This document shows positions 55,141 through 64,000 of a stretch of DNA of 64,000 bases, piece by piece. The notes below the pieces were generated by a model. It made no database searches. It worked only from the letters and a program-made list of their open reading frames with translations, and had not been told where the DNA came from. Position numbers and translations under genes: made by a program. The stretch spans positions 18,043,082 through 18,107,081 of the forward strand of contig CM058230.1 of assembly GCA_030180135.1 (NCBI GenBank), read 5' to 3'. This DNA is from Orychophragmus violaceus (lineage: Eukaryota > Streptophyta > Magnoliopsida > Brassicales > Brassicaceae). Position 1 is the first letter of the stretch. Every line of letters starts with the position of its first letter.

Positions 55141-56194
55141 GCTGGTTGTAGATTTGGTCGCTTAGTTTTAAAGTTTGTTGTGTCCATCTGTACGAAATTA
55201 AGGACCTATTGTTGCTTTGATTACTGATAACTCGTTTGTGTATTGTAATATAATTTTGTTTGGAAAACGATTATGAATTGTGGCTGTCGCCGTAGTGTAT
55301 AAGGGAAAATAAATACATTCATGAAAAAATTTAGTACAACAAGCAGGTAGAGACTGGAGATATCAAAATTCATGAAAGATGTCTTATCTAATCCATTAAA
55401 AATGTACCTATATGGGTGGATAGTCAGACAATGGATGCGTTGTAGCTATAGCGAGGAACTAAATAATACAAATGCAATGGAGATTAAAATTGGGAAAGGT
55501 TTTTCTTTTACTGGGGTAAATAGATATGTGAGACATGACATATTTGCATTAGTTAAGTGAATGATTGGACATAAAGCAGCCTTGAACAGTACTAAGTCTG
55601 ACACTTAAGTTAAGTAGGTGGCTAGGGTAATGTATTTCCAAAAGGAATTGACAGGTGATTGTGAGTTAATGTTCTTTTTGTTTAACCAAACGAGACATTG
55701 AGTATCGAGAGGAAGATTGCATCGAAGAAAGTGCAACAGAGTAGATGGTGGTTAAACGAAAATATTAAATGAATTTATTCTATACCTATTCGTAATGAAC
55801 AAGTTGCGAGTGGAGAATCCTTATAATAATGAGTTAAAAATATAGTAAGCTTGGTTAATGATATTTTATTACTATCATCTATACAAACTAAAGTACTTTT
55901 ACAAGAATTTGTGGTGGATACGTGCTAAGAGAATGAATTGAGGGTTGTGTGTTGCCGGATTTATAAAGCAAAAATGATGGATACCAAAAAACTAAACAAA
56001 GTACGAACATGATAATAAACCATCATACGTTAGACGTTCAAGCAAAAATGATGGATACCAAAAAACTAAACAAGTAAAACAAATAGAGTACTTGCATCAT
56101 ACGTTAGACGTTCAAGCATTTGGATAACTAAACGAAAGTACGAACATTATAATAAAATATGTAGTCTAAATTAATAATCCAAAACAACGCCGTT
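55141..56194. other. Spacer with a 74-bp tandem duplication
   Basis: The unit starting GCAAAAATGATGGATACC is present at 55968 and again at 56042 (period 74, to about 56118) and includes ACGTTAGACGTTCAAG twice. The rest is AT-rich with several TGGATA words. A 62-codon frame at 55372-55560 shows no known motif. Confidence 0.5.
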
Positions 56195-57001
56195 TTATGC
56201 TCCGCCGTCGCCCAAACCGGAACCGTTTTGGATAGCCGCTTCGTGCCAACTGCCTGTGTAACCAATCGAGTCGGCGTTTACTGGAGTTTCAGGGATCTCA
56301 GGCCACTCGAGGAATGTTTGGGGAATTATCTGGAAGAAACACAAAGTCTCAATGACCCAGAAACATTCATCACACATAGAGTGAGCTTTGACATCTTCGT
56401 GCATGATATCTAGCCAATTGCGAAATACGGAGCAACGGCATCTCTGAATTTTGTCTTCGTCAACTGCATCCTTGATGACAGACAGGTCGAGGGACATACA
56501 CGCGATAGGGCAGTTAGTACGCTCAAACCACCTCACATGCCTCCTCAGAGAACGAATAGTAGCACGAGAAAGGAAAGGAATTGAGGAACCTGTATCCAAA
56601 GCAGGATAAATAGATCTACGGATGACTTCGTAGCAATAGATAGCCGGTTTGCATCCAGCAACTGCGCAGCGTTTGATCTGATGGAAGGCTTCTGGACCTC
56701 CATATCTGTATTCTGTGTACATAAAATCGGAAATTGATTTCAGAAACAGAGCAGTAATGTTATTGGAGGCCAAACAGGCGTTGAACAATAACGCGACACA
56801 TTCGTGGTTGTCATCAAGAGAGGGTGCCTGAATAAGATTTATCTGAAGAAGAGTGTCCAAATGAGACGCGTTAGTTCGAAGTTGATTACGAGGATTCCTG
56901 GTAAGGATTGAACTCCTCAGATTAAGCGGAAGATCTTCACGATTGGGAACCAACGGGTTAGACCTGGATGATTCACCAACAGAGGGGGTTAGCCTTTTCA
57001 T
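56195..57001 (-). CDS. F-box-like protein copy 2 with internally deleted F-box (268 aa)
   Basis: A single-exon paralog of copies 1 and 3. The ATG at 57001 starts MKRLTPSVGESS, matching the MRGTIPRVGESS start of copy 3. The F-box-like segment is shortened: after EDLPLNLRSSILTRN about 14 residues including the FRVRAVCRTLRDD part are missing before NASHLDTL. The remainder is intact (FNACLASNNITALFLKSISDFMYT, CKPAIYCYEVIRRS, CRCSVFRNWLD.. MCDECFWVIE). A TATAAATAG box lies 51-58 bases upstream (57052-57059, minus). The frame is still open, so the product may have lost Skp1 binding but kept the other domains, or it is a young pseudogene. Confidence 0.65.
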   Translation of the reverse strand: MKRLTPSVGESSRSNPLVPNREDLPLNLRSSILTRNPRNQLRTNASHLDTLLQINLIQAPSLDDNHECVALLFNACLASNNITALFLKSISDFMYTEYRYGGPEAFHQIKRCAVAGCKPAIYCYEVIRRSIYPALDTGSSIPFLSRATIRSLRRHVRWFERTNCPIACMSLDLSVIKDAVDEDKIQRCRCSVFRNWLDIMHEDVKAHSMCDECFWVIETLCFFQIIPQTFLEWPEIPETPVNADSIGYTGSWHEAAIQNGSGLGDGGA

Positions 57002-57643
57002 ATTGAGAGGTTTTTTTGAGTGCGTGGACAGGAAGCAATGTAGACATGTACTATTTATACATGCGAAAGAACGCGACGTTTCGGTGTCATCGCAATGTTT
57101 CGGTTTGATGGCTTTATGTTATAGAAATAGACAAAGAGAAGTATTAAAAATGATGGATAGTAGTTTGAAGAACGAAACTTAATAATGGATGAATGGTGAA
57201 AAGAATAATAATTATGGAGGCTGGTAATAAATATGTTAGAGCGTGAGGTATGTATATAGTCAGCGTATATGCTGTAATGGATAGTAGTATAGCGTGATAT
57301 AATAATGGATAGTCAAATTATATAGTAATTATATTTTTTTTAAATTGTGATCAATCATTATAGATACATACCCTGAAAATATATCGTCACGAGAGTAAGC
57401 CATTAAGAAATAGCGATCTTGAAGATTATAGTTTTGAAAACTGTTACATTACAAAAATGCGATGGATAGTTTATTTAGAATTAAAATTGGTGGATACCGA
57501 CGATGCTCTGAACTTAATTTAAAAAGGCTAGTAAATATAAATATATCTTCGTTTCAATTTATTAGGATTTTACATGCACAAACACACAAAACGGCACCGC
57601 TTTGAGCTACTCCTAATCCCGAACAACCGCCGACGATCTGGAT
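57002..57643. other. Intergenic region between copies 2 and 3
   Basis: It contains the promoter of copy 2 and many TGGATA/TGGATG words on the plus strand (for example near 57152, 57280, 57309, 57463 and 57491). No gene. Confidence 0.4.
57052..57059 (-). promoter_or_regulatory. TATA box of F-box-like copy 2
   Basis: On the minus strand TTCGCATGTATAAATAG lies about 55 bases upstream of the ATG at 57001. The same block, TTCGCTTGTATAAATA, precedes copy 3, so the core promoter is shared by the paralogs. Confidence 0.6.
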
Positions 57644-58429
57644 TCAGGCGTAGTTCCAACCGCCTTCGTTAACCGAATCTGCTTCGTAAATGTAAGGCCA
57701 CTCTAGGAATGTCTGGGGAATGATTTGGAAGAAGCATAAAGCCTCAATAGTCCAAAAACATTCATCACACATACCATAAGCCTTGACCTCTTCGTGCAAA
57801 AAGTCTAGCCAATATCGGAAAAGAGAGCAGCGGCATCTCTGTATCCTTGTTCCGTCAATCTCATCCCTGACCTCATCCGCCAAATAAATGGATATTCCAA
57901 TAGGCCAGATGTTTCGCTCAAACTCTCTGACGTGCCTTCTCAAAGAACGTATAACAAATCGAGAGAGGAAAGGGATGTCGGAACCTGAATCCAAGGCCGG
58001 GGTAATAGAACGACGGATGACTTCATAGCAATACACAGCAGGTTTGAAACCAGCGATTGCACATCGTTTAATGTTTTTAAAACCTTCCGGTCTGCCACCA
58101 TCTGTGTACATAAAGTCGGATATCCCTTTGAGAAAAATAGCGGTTATGTTGTCTGCGGCTAGACAGGTGTGGTACAACCTTATTACGCATTGGGGGAGTG
58201 GGTCCAATGGAGCAGTCTGGATAAAATTAATCTGACGGAGAGTATTAACGTGATCCGCGTCGTCTCGAAGGGTCCGGCAGACAGCGCGAACCCTGAAATG
58301 TTCCAGAAGGTGGTCGCTTGCATTTTTGGCAAGGATAAATCTCCTAAACTTGGGAGGCAGATCTAGAAAGTTGAGAACAGGCCTTGGAGCGCTAGATGAT
58401 TCACCAACGCGTGGGATTGTTCCTCTCAT
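57644..58429 (-). CDS. F-box-like protein copy 3 (261 aa)
   Basis: A single-exon gene. The ATG at 58429 is chosen because it is the first ATG downstream of the TATA box and matches the start of copy 2; the open frame above it has only a TTG. An F-box-like N-terminus (FLDLPPKFRRFILAKNA.. EHFRVRAVCRTLRDDADH) is followed by the helical region (CLAADNITAIFLKGISDFMYT, FKPAVYCYEVIRRS, FVIRSLRRHVREFER) and the Cys motif (CRCSLFRYWLDFL.. MCDECFWTIE). It ends shortly after FLEWP, without the Gly/Asn-rich tail of copy 1. Probable role: SCF-type substrate adaptor, by family only. Confidence 0.7.
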   Translation of the reverse strand: MRGTIPRVGESSSAPRPVLNFLDLPPKFRRFILAKNASDHLLEHFRVRAVCRTLRDDADHVNTLRQINFIQTAPLDPLPQCVIRLYHTCLAADNITAIFLKGISDFMYTDGGRPEGFKNIKRCAIAGFKPAVYCYEVIRRSITPALDSGSDIPFLSRFVIRSLRRHVREFERNIWPIGISIYLADEVRDEIDGTRIQRCRCSLFRYWLDFLHEEVKAYGMCDECFWTIEALCFFQIIPQTFLEWPYIYEADSVNEGGWNYA

Positions 58430-58484
58430 TGTTTGTGTGGAATGTATTGAGACTGTTGACGGATAGTTGGGGTCAATGGACAAT

Positions 58485-58492
58485 TATTTATA
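58485..58492 (-). promoter_or_regulatory. TATA box of F-box-like copy 3
   Basis: TATAAATA on the minus strand, preceded by TTCGCTTG, about 56 bases upstream of the ATG at 58429. It parallels copy 2. Confidence 0.6.
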
Positions 58493-59081
58493 CAAGCGAA
58501 TGGAAACTGCACACATAACTAATGAAGAGGAGGAGTTAAAAAGATAGATTTAAAAAGGGTTGGATCAGATGGATTGGTTTATTTTGTTGTACAAATGGAT
58601 AGGCAAAACTTACTCATGGACTTCAAATGTTTAGGCAATTTAATAGGATACATGGATACAAAATTTACATTTTTCAACTTGCGTATAGATCGATCGAATA
58701 AATCGTAGGCAGCAGAAGAGCCTTAGTAATCTATGATTAGACAATTTCCTACAAAGTTTTGTTTTTTCCCATGATCATCATTAAGTAGAGTCAAATCTGT
58801 CTGCCGTGGATTAAATAGATTAAATAAAACGACTTAAATGAATCTATAGATACACGATATAAAGAAGAACTGCTTGTGATATCATACGATTTGACAGTGA
58901 TATGATTGAATAAAATTAAATATTTGCAAATAAAAACATAAGAAAAAACACTGGGCCTTAATAATAATAGGGGTGGATAAAATGAGTACAGATACTCAAC
59001 GGTGGATGGAGATCTTCAATATGAGTAAGTTGATATCCGTCCATACTAGACATTGATGAAGTAAGTACAATAAACGAGCAT
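58493..59081. other. Spacer between F-box-like copy 3 and the GRF gene
   Basis: AT-rich, with further TGGATA words (for example near 58598, 58640 and 58974). No gene seen. Confidence 0.4.
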
Positions 59082-59659
59082 TCAACCATGAAAATGAAAC
59101 TTAAAATTGCTCAATGTCCAACCGATTGAGAAAAGAGAGATGAAGACGATCCAGATAATCTGCATCATGTTCATCCGGGTGGGTGTATGGCGTGTGGCGC
59201 AAGAAGCCTTATTATTTCTTGCAACATCAACTTCGATTTTTCTTGTTATCTTGATTTCCATTTCCTCCCCAACAGAAGTCGACCAATTTTGTAGAACTTT
59301 TATGTCCTCTAGAATTTTCTTGAGATCTTGGGCAAGCTTATCAACCTCTTTCATAATAGAGTCGTCTACCCACTCGCTTAAGTGACCTTCATCTGGGTGC
59401 TGTTTAGAAACTAGGAGTTAAAAAATACTTTCTGAAATATAAAGTGAATCTAGAAAAAAACAAAGGAATCTGGATTTAAACTAACCCGAATAGCTTCGGG
59501 ACATTTGAACCATCTGCGATTAAGATTGGAAAGAGTTCTACCATATCCTACTTCGATGTCTTCGCCACACCAGCACATGGTTGGTGCTGCGACGCCTATA
59601 CACCTAGAAGGTAATGGTTCTTCAGAAGGAGGGGCAGTTGAAGTAGACGTCAAGCTCAT
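59082..59659 (-). CDS. GRF zinc-finger protein with coiled coil and C-terminal membrane helix (163 aa, two exons)
   Basis: Exon 1 is 59659-59486 and exon 2 is 59399-59082, joined in phase 0 across an 86-bp GT-AG intron (CGG|GTTAGT .. AAACAG|CACCC). Residues about 27-54 form a GRF-type zinc finger (MCWCGED, then NLNRRWFKCPEA). The exon join gives EAIR-HPDEGHLSEWVDDSI, the usual continuation in plant GRF proteins of the At4g04775 kind. A coiled coil follows (MKEVDKLAQDLKKILEDI), and a hydrophobic helix near the C-terminus (MMQIIWIVFISLFSIGW) would anchor it in a membrane. The ATG at 59659 is the first in frame; only a TTG lies above it. The function of this plant family is not known to me. It lies among the F-box-like genes with no sign of co-regulation. 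Confidence 0.7.
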
Positions 59660-60127
59660 TATTGGGAAGATTGTTTCGAAGAACAGGGTGGACAATATGT
59701 TTTATCGATATTAAAGGTTAGATGAACCTATAGCATACGTATATATATATGATATGAATGTTTAAAAGTCTTGACAAGATATATTTCTTTACTAACCTGG
59801 TTGAAAAGACTGATTTAATTTACTAAATATACGTAGTTATGAGAAGGTAATCTGGATAAATGAAACTTAGCAAATCGAAACGTATTATGGATAGTAATGC
59901 AGGACCAAATCAACAACATCAGCAAAGTTTGGATCAAAAGTGGATGCAAGGGTTGACGAAATTATAATTGCAATACTTATAGATACAAATTCGCTGTCCA
60001 CTTGCACCTTAGAGATCGACAATCATGTAAAACCCAGAAATAAAAAATAGATGTGCCCATGTAAAACAGATAGTAATAAAAAAAATTTTTAACAGAGATA
60101 TAGATAGAGAAGAGTAATAGAACTAAT

Positions 60128-60270
60128 AACAGAGGGGATAGAAAGACAATAAGAGATTTGATAATTGGATCAAAAGTGGATGCTATGCTATGAAATAATA
60201 ACAGAGTGGATAGAAAGACAATAAGAGATTGATAATTGGATCAAAAGTGGATGGTATGCTATGAAAAAGA
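60128..60270. repeat. 72-bp tandem duplication
   Basis: The unit starting AACAGAG(G/T)GGATAGAAAG is present at 60128 and 60200 with a few differences. Each copy has two or three TGGAT words. Confidence 0.75.
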
Positions 60271-60339
60271 ACAATATATTCGTACATACGATAGTGACAA
60301 ATTGCAATACTTATAGATACAAAATCGCAATCCATTTGG

Positions 60340-60701
60340 TTAGAAATAAAAATCAACCCATCTAGAAAAAGTCCTAGGGATCATATCGAAGAAGACATAA
60401 GTCTCGAGAGACCAAAAACAGAGATCGCACATGTCTAGACCTTTTACCTTCTCGTTCGTCAAATCAAGCCAGTAACGATAAACAGCGCAAGGGCATGTAC
60501 GAATTCGTTCAATGTCGACAGAGTCACGGATGGTTCTGATATATTGAGGGGTATAGTGAGGATAACTTACTCCCTGAAACGCTTTGACATGCCTCCTAAG
60601 GGCCCGAATAGCAGTGCGAGATAGTTGAGGGAACGTTATATCAAAAACCAAGTGGGGGCAGATGTAGGATTGTTCGGTTGATCCTGATTCAATTCTCATA
60701 T
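60340..60701 (-). pseudogene. F-box-like protein copy 4, C-terminal half, disrupted by Copia F
   Basis: The frame encodes the C-terminal half of the family: IESGSTEQ (aligned with DSGSDIPF of copy 3), LSRTAIRALRRHVKAF, CPCAVYRYWLDL, MCDLCFWSLETYVFFDMIPRTF, then a stop soon after. The LTR of Copia F abuts the coding sequence at 60702, so the ATG at 60699 is fortuitous. The N-terminal half should lie beyond F, outside the window. The gene is therefore broken by the insertion unless the transposon is read through. Confidence 0.7.
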
Positions 60702-61288
60702 TGATATCAACCTAAACATGCATCAGATCTAGGTGTTCTTATTTAGAAACATTATGATCTCACCTTTTACCTGTTTGTTGCAGCGGAATTGATGAACAGG
60801 TCAGAGATCAGGGAGATTCACCAAGGGATGAATCCTCCAAAGGCTCACACACGCAATCACACGAAACTGGCTGCTAGACCGAGCTGAGGGAGGCGCCAGA
60901 GAGAGAGAGTTTTCGCGGCTGAGTGTTAGGGTTAGGGAGAAGAGACTTGGCTTTTAGTCATTAAAAGCCTTCTCTTTCCCTTTTGGGCTTTTGGGCCCAA
61001 TCTGATTAAATCCCATTTAATCAGACCCATTCATCTCTCTCTTAGTACGACAAATGCCTAGCACTTTTGTCGTACTTCTGCTATGCCGTTCCAACATTAT
61101 TTCCTGCTAGCTTAAGCGTGTGACCCATATGGGATCATACAATAAAGGCAATAAGTCCAAGACTTATAGATCATGAGCGGACTCTAGCAAGCCATCATGA
61201 CCCCCAGTATTGTATGACTTATGTCTGATCACTGACATACTCTTACGTTATAGAGACAGTACAGAGATTGCTGGACACAATTCCAACA
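60702..61288 (-). repeat. 3' LTR of Copia F
   Basis: The minus-strand start TGTTGG at 61288 is fixed by the adjoining polypurine tract. The end at 60702 is set by the terminal ATATCA, by alignment of the last 80 bases with U5 of E (GGTAAAA, TTTCTAAAT, CTAGATC) and by the resumption of F-box-like coding sequence. The other LTR is outside the window. Confidence 0.7.
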
Positions 61289-61300
61289 ATCTCCCACTTG
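61289..61300 (-). other. Polypurine tract of Copia F
   Basis: On the minus strand it reads CAAGTGGGAGAT, directly before the LTR; E has CAAGTGGAAGAT. Confidence 0.8.
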
Positions 61301-62143
61301 AACTGGAATCTCTGTATTCATAATCCCTTTCGTCTCAATATCTCGATTAGTCATAAGGCAAGATTAGTGTCATCCTTATAAAGCCTAATCTTGTTCATCG
61401 GACTCTGATTTGATACTGACAATCCAAACGACTCGGGAAAGTCCGTTTGAGCATGGCCATGCGTTTTCCAGTATTCAAATCTCCGATTGGCCTAGAGATA
61501 TTCACTCCATTTATATTGGAGGGACAAATCCCATCTTGTTCCATCACTGTAAACTACTCATTTCATGATGTACCCAAACAAGGTCCTTATAGCTATCACA
61601 GAACGATAGCGTTAGACAATGATCAAAGTACATCAGTCCATGTGCAGTCACATGCATGTGAACTCAGGTCTAAGGATTATACTCTATAGTCGTAGTAAGA
61701 ATCTCTTATGACACAGATATAAATATCCTGAAGAGTTCTTATAAGCGGGTCTTGTCCGGTCGTATGTTCCCAACATACACCTATGTACTGACTTTGATGC
61801 CGCGCATCTATGACACACTGAGACTTTGTCATAAGTCACGTACCAATCCAGTCTCACACGGTTGTTGATGTTCCAATTTCAACAACCTTCGACTAGGGAC
61901 AGGATGATACAAAACATTTATCAAATATAGGATCTCATGATCAAGCTAAATGACTTTGATGACTCAAGATCAAGTCACTTACTTCGATGACCTATAAAAT
62001 GTTTCATATCATTTTGGAACGATTATTTCATCACAGTTAAAATAATCTTGAAATAATAATTTCATTAAAACATAAAATAATGTTTTACAAGAACATATCA
62101 AATAACTAAAATAAAGCTCACAAAACTCCCACTCAAATTTAGA
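61301..62143 (-). other. Conserved 3' noncoding region of Copia F
   Basis: It has no open frame of note. It shares ordered blocks with 31469-32277 of E, including GACCTGAGTTCA, GATGGAACAAGATGG, TTTGTCCCTCC, CTTGCCTTATG and ATCGAGATAT. Confidence 0.6.
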
Positions 62144-64000
62144 TTACATTTCAATGTTTCTAATGCCTACAGCTTCAGTCAGTAACTCGAGCTTAGGCCT
62201 TGGGAGTGGCTTTGTCAACGGATCAGCGACATTATCATCTGTCGGAACTCGGCTGATCTTGACTTCCTTTCTATTAATGATGTCACGTATCAAGTGATAT
62301 CTTCTTTGAACATGCTTGGATTTCTGGTGTGATCTTGGTTCCTTTGCCTGAGCTATAGCACCATTGTTGTCACAAAACAGTGCCAGAGGCTCAGCCGCAT
62401 CTGGTATCACACCTAGTTCCATAATGAACTTTCGTATCCAAACAGCTTCCTTCGCTGCTTCCGAGGCGGCGATATATTCAGCTTCTGTAGTGGAATCAGC
62501 AACGGTGTCCTGCTTGGAGCTTCTCCAACTTACTGCACCGCCATTCAGACAAAAGACATAACCGGACTGTGACCGGAAATCATCTGTGTCTGTCTGGAAA
62601 CTTGCGTCCGTGAATCCACTGACTTTAAGCACATCACTTCCACCGTACACTAAGAACTTATCCTTAGTATGTCTTAGATACTTCAAGATGTTCTTTACGG
62701 CAATCCAATGGTTTTCACCTGGATTTGACTGGTATCTACTCGTCATGCTCAATGCATAAGCAACATCAGGACGAGTACAGATCATGGCATACATGACAGA
62801 TCCTATTGCAGATGCATAAGGAATATTCTTCATGCGCTCAAGCTCAGCAGCCGACGTAGGGCTCTGCTTCTTGCTTAGCGTTGTGCCATGTACCATCGGC
62901 GTGAAGCCCTTCTTGGAATCTTTCATGCTGAATCTTTGTAGGACTTTGTCAATGTATGAGTATTGACACAAGCCTATCAGCCTCTTAGGTCTATCCCGAT
63001 AGATCCTAATTCCAAGAACGTATGCGGCTTCACCCATGTCTTTCATGGAAAAACAACTTCCAAGCCAGTCCTTTACAGACTTCAGCATTGGAACGTCGTT
63101 TCCGAGAAGCAGTATGTCATCAACATACAGAATAAGAAAAACGATTTTGCTCCCACTAGTTTTCTTATACACGCATTGTTCTTCTTCGTTTCTGATGAAG
63201 TCAAATTGCTTGATCGCTTCATCAAAACGAAGATTCCAGCTCCTCGATGCTTGCTTCAATCCATAAATGGATTTATGAAGCTTGCATACTTTCCCAGCAT
63301 TCTTTGGATCTATGTAACCGTCAGGTTGCGTCATATACACATCCTCTTCCAGAATACCATTCAGGAAGGCGGTTTTCACGTCCATCTGCCAAATTTCATA
63401 ATCATGAAAAGCTGCAGTTGCTAGTAGAATCCGAATAGATTTCATCATAGCCACCGGTGAATAGGTTTCATCGTAGTCCACACCGTGAACTTGTCTGAAA
63501 CCTTTTGCCACCAACCTGGCTTTATAAATCTGGACATTTCCATCCACGTCAATCTTCTTCTTGAAGATCCATTTGCACTCGATGGCTTTTACACCAGCGG
63601 GTAAGTCAACCAACGAAAATACTTGGTTGACCGACATGGAGTCCATTTCGGAATCAGTGGCCTTGCGCCACTTAGAGGAATCTGGGCCCATCATGGCTTG
63701 ATTGAAGTTCGATGGTTCATCACCATCAATGATCAAAAGATCATGACAGTTAGTCACGAGGAATCCCTGATATCTCTCGGGTTCGTGACGGATCCTCCCG
63801 GATCTTCGAACTTCAGGTACTACAGGTTCAGGCTCTACAATTTCTTGTAGATCCTCCTGCTGCTCTTCCTCATTAGGTTGAGCAGTATCCTGTTCATCTT
63901 GAATTTCTTCAAGCAGTACCTTACTCCCACTGTCTTTCTTAGAGAGAAACTCTCTCTCAAGAAAGTTACAATCCCGGGCAACAAAGATCTTGTTCTCGGA
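62144..64000 (-). CDS. Copia F Gag-Pol, C-terminal part (RT and RNase H), runs off the window
   Basis: The frame is open from the window edge to the TGA/TAA at 62144. No start codon is expected inside because this is the 3' half of pol. It contains the post-integrase linker ending RRSGRIRHEPERY, reverse transcriptase (KWIFKKKIDVDGNVQIYKAR near 63570, YVDDILLL near 63115, AAYVLGIRIYRDR) and RNase H (ADSTTEAEYIAASEAAKEAVW near 62450). It is closely similar to Copia E along its length. No stop or frame change was seen in the visible part, so this copy may be intact. Confidence 0.9.
   Translation of the reverse strand, partial: SENKIFVARDCNFLEREFLSKKDSGSKVLLEEIQDEQDTAQPNEEEQQEDLQEIVEPEPVVPEVRRSGRIRHEPERYQGFLVTNCHDLLIIDGDEPSNFNQAMMGPDSSKWRKATDSEMDSMSVNQVFSLVDLPAGVKAIECKWIFKKKIDVDGNVQIYKARLVAKGFRQVHGVDYDETYSPVAMMKSIRILLATAAFHDYEIWQMDVKTAFLNGILEEDVYMTQPDGYIDPKNAGKVCKLHKSIYGLKQASRSWNLRFDEAIKQFDFIRNEEEQCVYKKTSGSKIVFLILYVDDILLLGNDVPMLKSVKDWLGSCFSMKDMGEAAYVLGIRIYRDRPKRLIGLCQYSYIDKVLQRFSMKDSKKGFTPMVHGTTLSKKQSPTSAAELERMKNIPYASAIGSVMYAMICTRPDVAYALSMTSRYQSNPGENHWIAVKNILKYLRHTKDKFLVYGGSDVLKVSGFTDASFQTDTDDFRSQSGYVFCLNGGAVSWRSSKQDTVADSTTEAEYIAASEAAKEAVWIRKFIMELGVIPDAAEPLALFCDNNGAIAQAKEPRSHQKSKHVQRRYHLIRDIINRKEVKISRVPTDDNVADPLTKPLPRPKLELLTEAVGIRNIEM

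Larger units (their letters stand above)
60702..64000 (-). mobile_element. Ty1/Copia element F, 3' part, minus strand
   Basis: The 3' LTR is at 60702-61288, the polypurine tract at 61289-61300, a conserved noncoding region at 61301-62143 and the pol end at 62144-64000; the element continues beyond the window. The LTR, read on the minus strand, starts TGTTGGAATTG and ends GTTGATATCA. The U5 end and the 3' noncoding region match Copia E in blocks, so E and F are related families. It is inserted in F-box-like copy 4. Confidence 0.85.

Noticed and set aside
60771..60780. Alternative end of the Copia F LTR at TGTTGCAG (60776)
   Set aside because: The next 74 bases still align with U5 of Copia E, and F-box-like coding sequence resumes only at 60701, so 60702 is the better boundary.

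Overview
This is plant nuclear DNA, most likely from a member of the Brassicaceae. The evidence is a set of plant LTR retrotransposons with PBS sequences that fit plant tRNAs, an L1-type LINE, Stowaway-like MITEs, an F-box-like family of the At2g35280/At1g67623 type, and a small GRF zinc-finger membrane protein. The family placement is recognised from protein sequence and is an inference. About three quarters of the window is transposable elements, several of them nested. Host-type genes sit only between about 54.3 and 60.7 kb.

Layout. 1-3528: 3' part of a Ty3/Gypsy Tat-lineage element (A) with a decayed antisense gene and its 3' LTR. 3529-8750: AT-rich spacer with two MITE-like elements and one retroposon flanked by a 12-bp target duplication. 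8750-12201 and 23105-23340: one decayed LINE, split by Tat element B (12202-23099), which is complete, has a GATGC duplication and LTRs differing at one site, and carries an intact 1912-aa Gag-Pol. 23773-35813: old RE1-like Copia D, split by the young, intact Copia E (25514-32928, TSD TAAAA, 1321-aa Gag-Pol). 35814-41043: AT-rich spacer with a minus-strand retroposon (14-bp TSD) and a Stowaway MITE. 41044-52310: Tat element C with identical LTRs; its Gag-Pol is open apart from a single in-frame TAG. 54310-60701: F-box-like paralogs 1-4 and a two-exon GRF zinc-finger gene. 60702-64000: minus-strand Copia F, a relative of E, inserted inside the coding region of F-box-like copy 4.

The most interesting material is in the three Tat elements. 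Each has, between pol and the 3' LTR, a convergent antisense gene. In B and C it has the same four-exon structure (65-80 bp introns, a second exon of exactly 135 bp, the same intron phases). The 3' ends of pol and of this gene are separated by an array of very small inverted repeats of the form CGAG-loop-CTCG. The arms change together (CGGG/CCCG, CGAA/TTCG, CGG/CCG), as expected of a selected stem-loop. A further covarying hairpin followed by TACGTAGGCA lies just after pol in B and C. Copia E has its own set of palindromes (TGTGTCGATCGACACA and variants), in U3 and in a tandem array in its long leader.

No tRNA, rRNA or CRISPR features were seen. Exon joins, LTR ends and repeat periods were read by eye.
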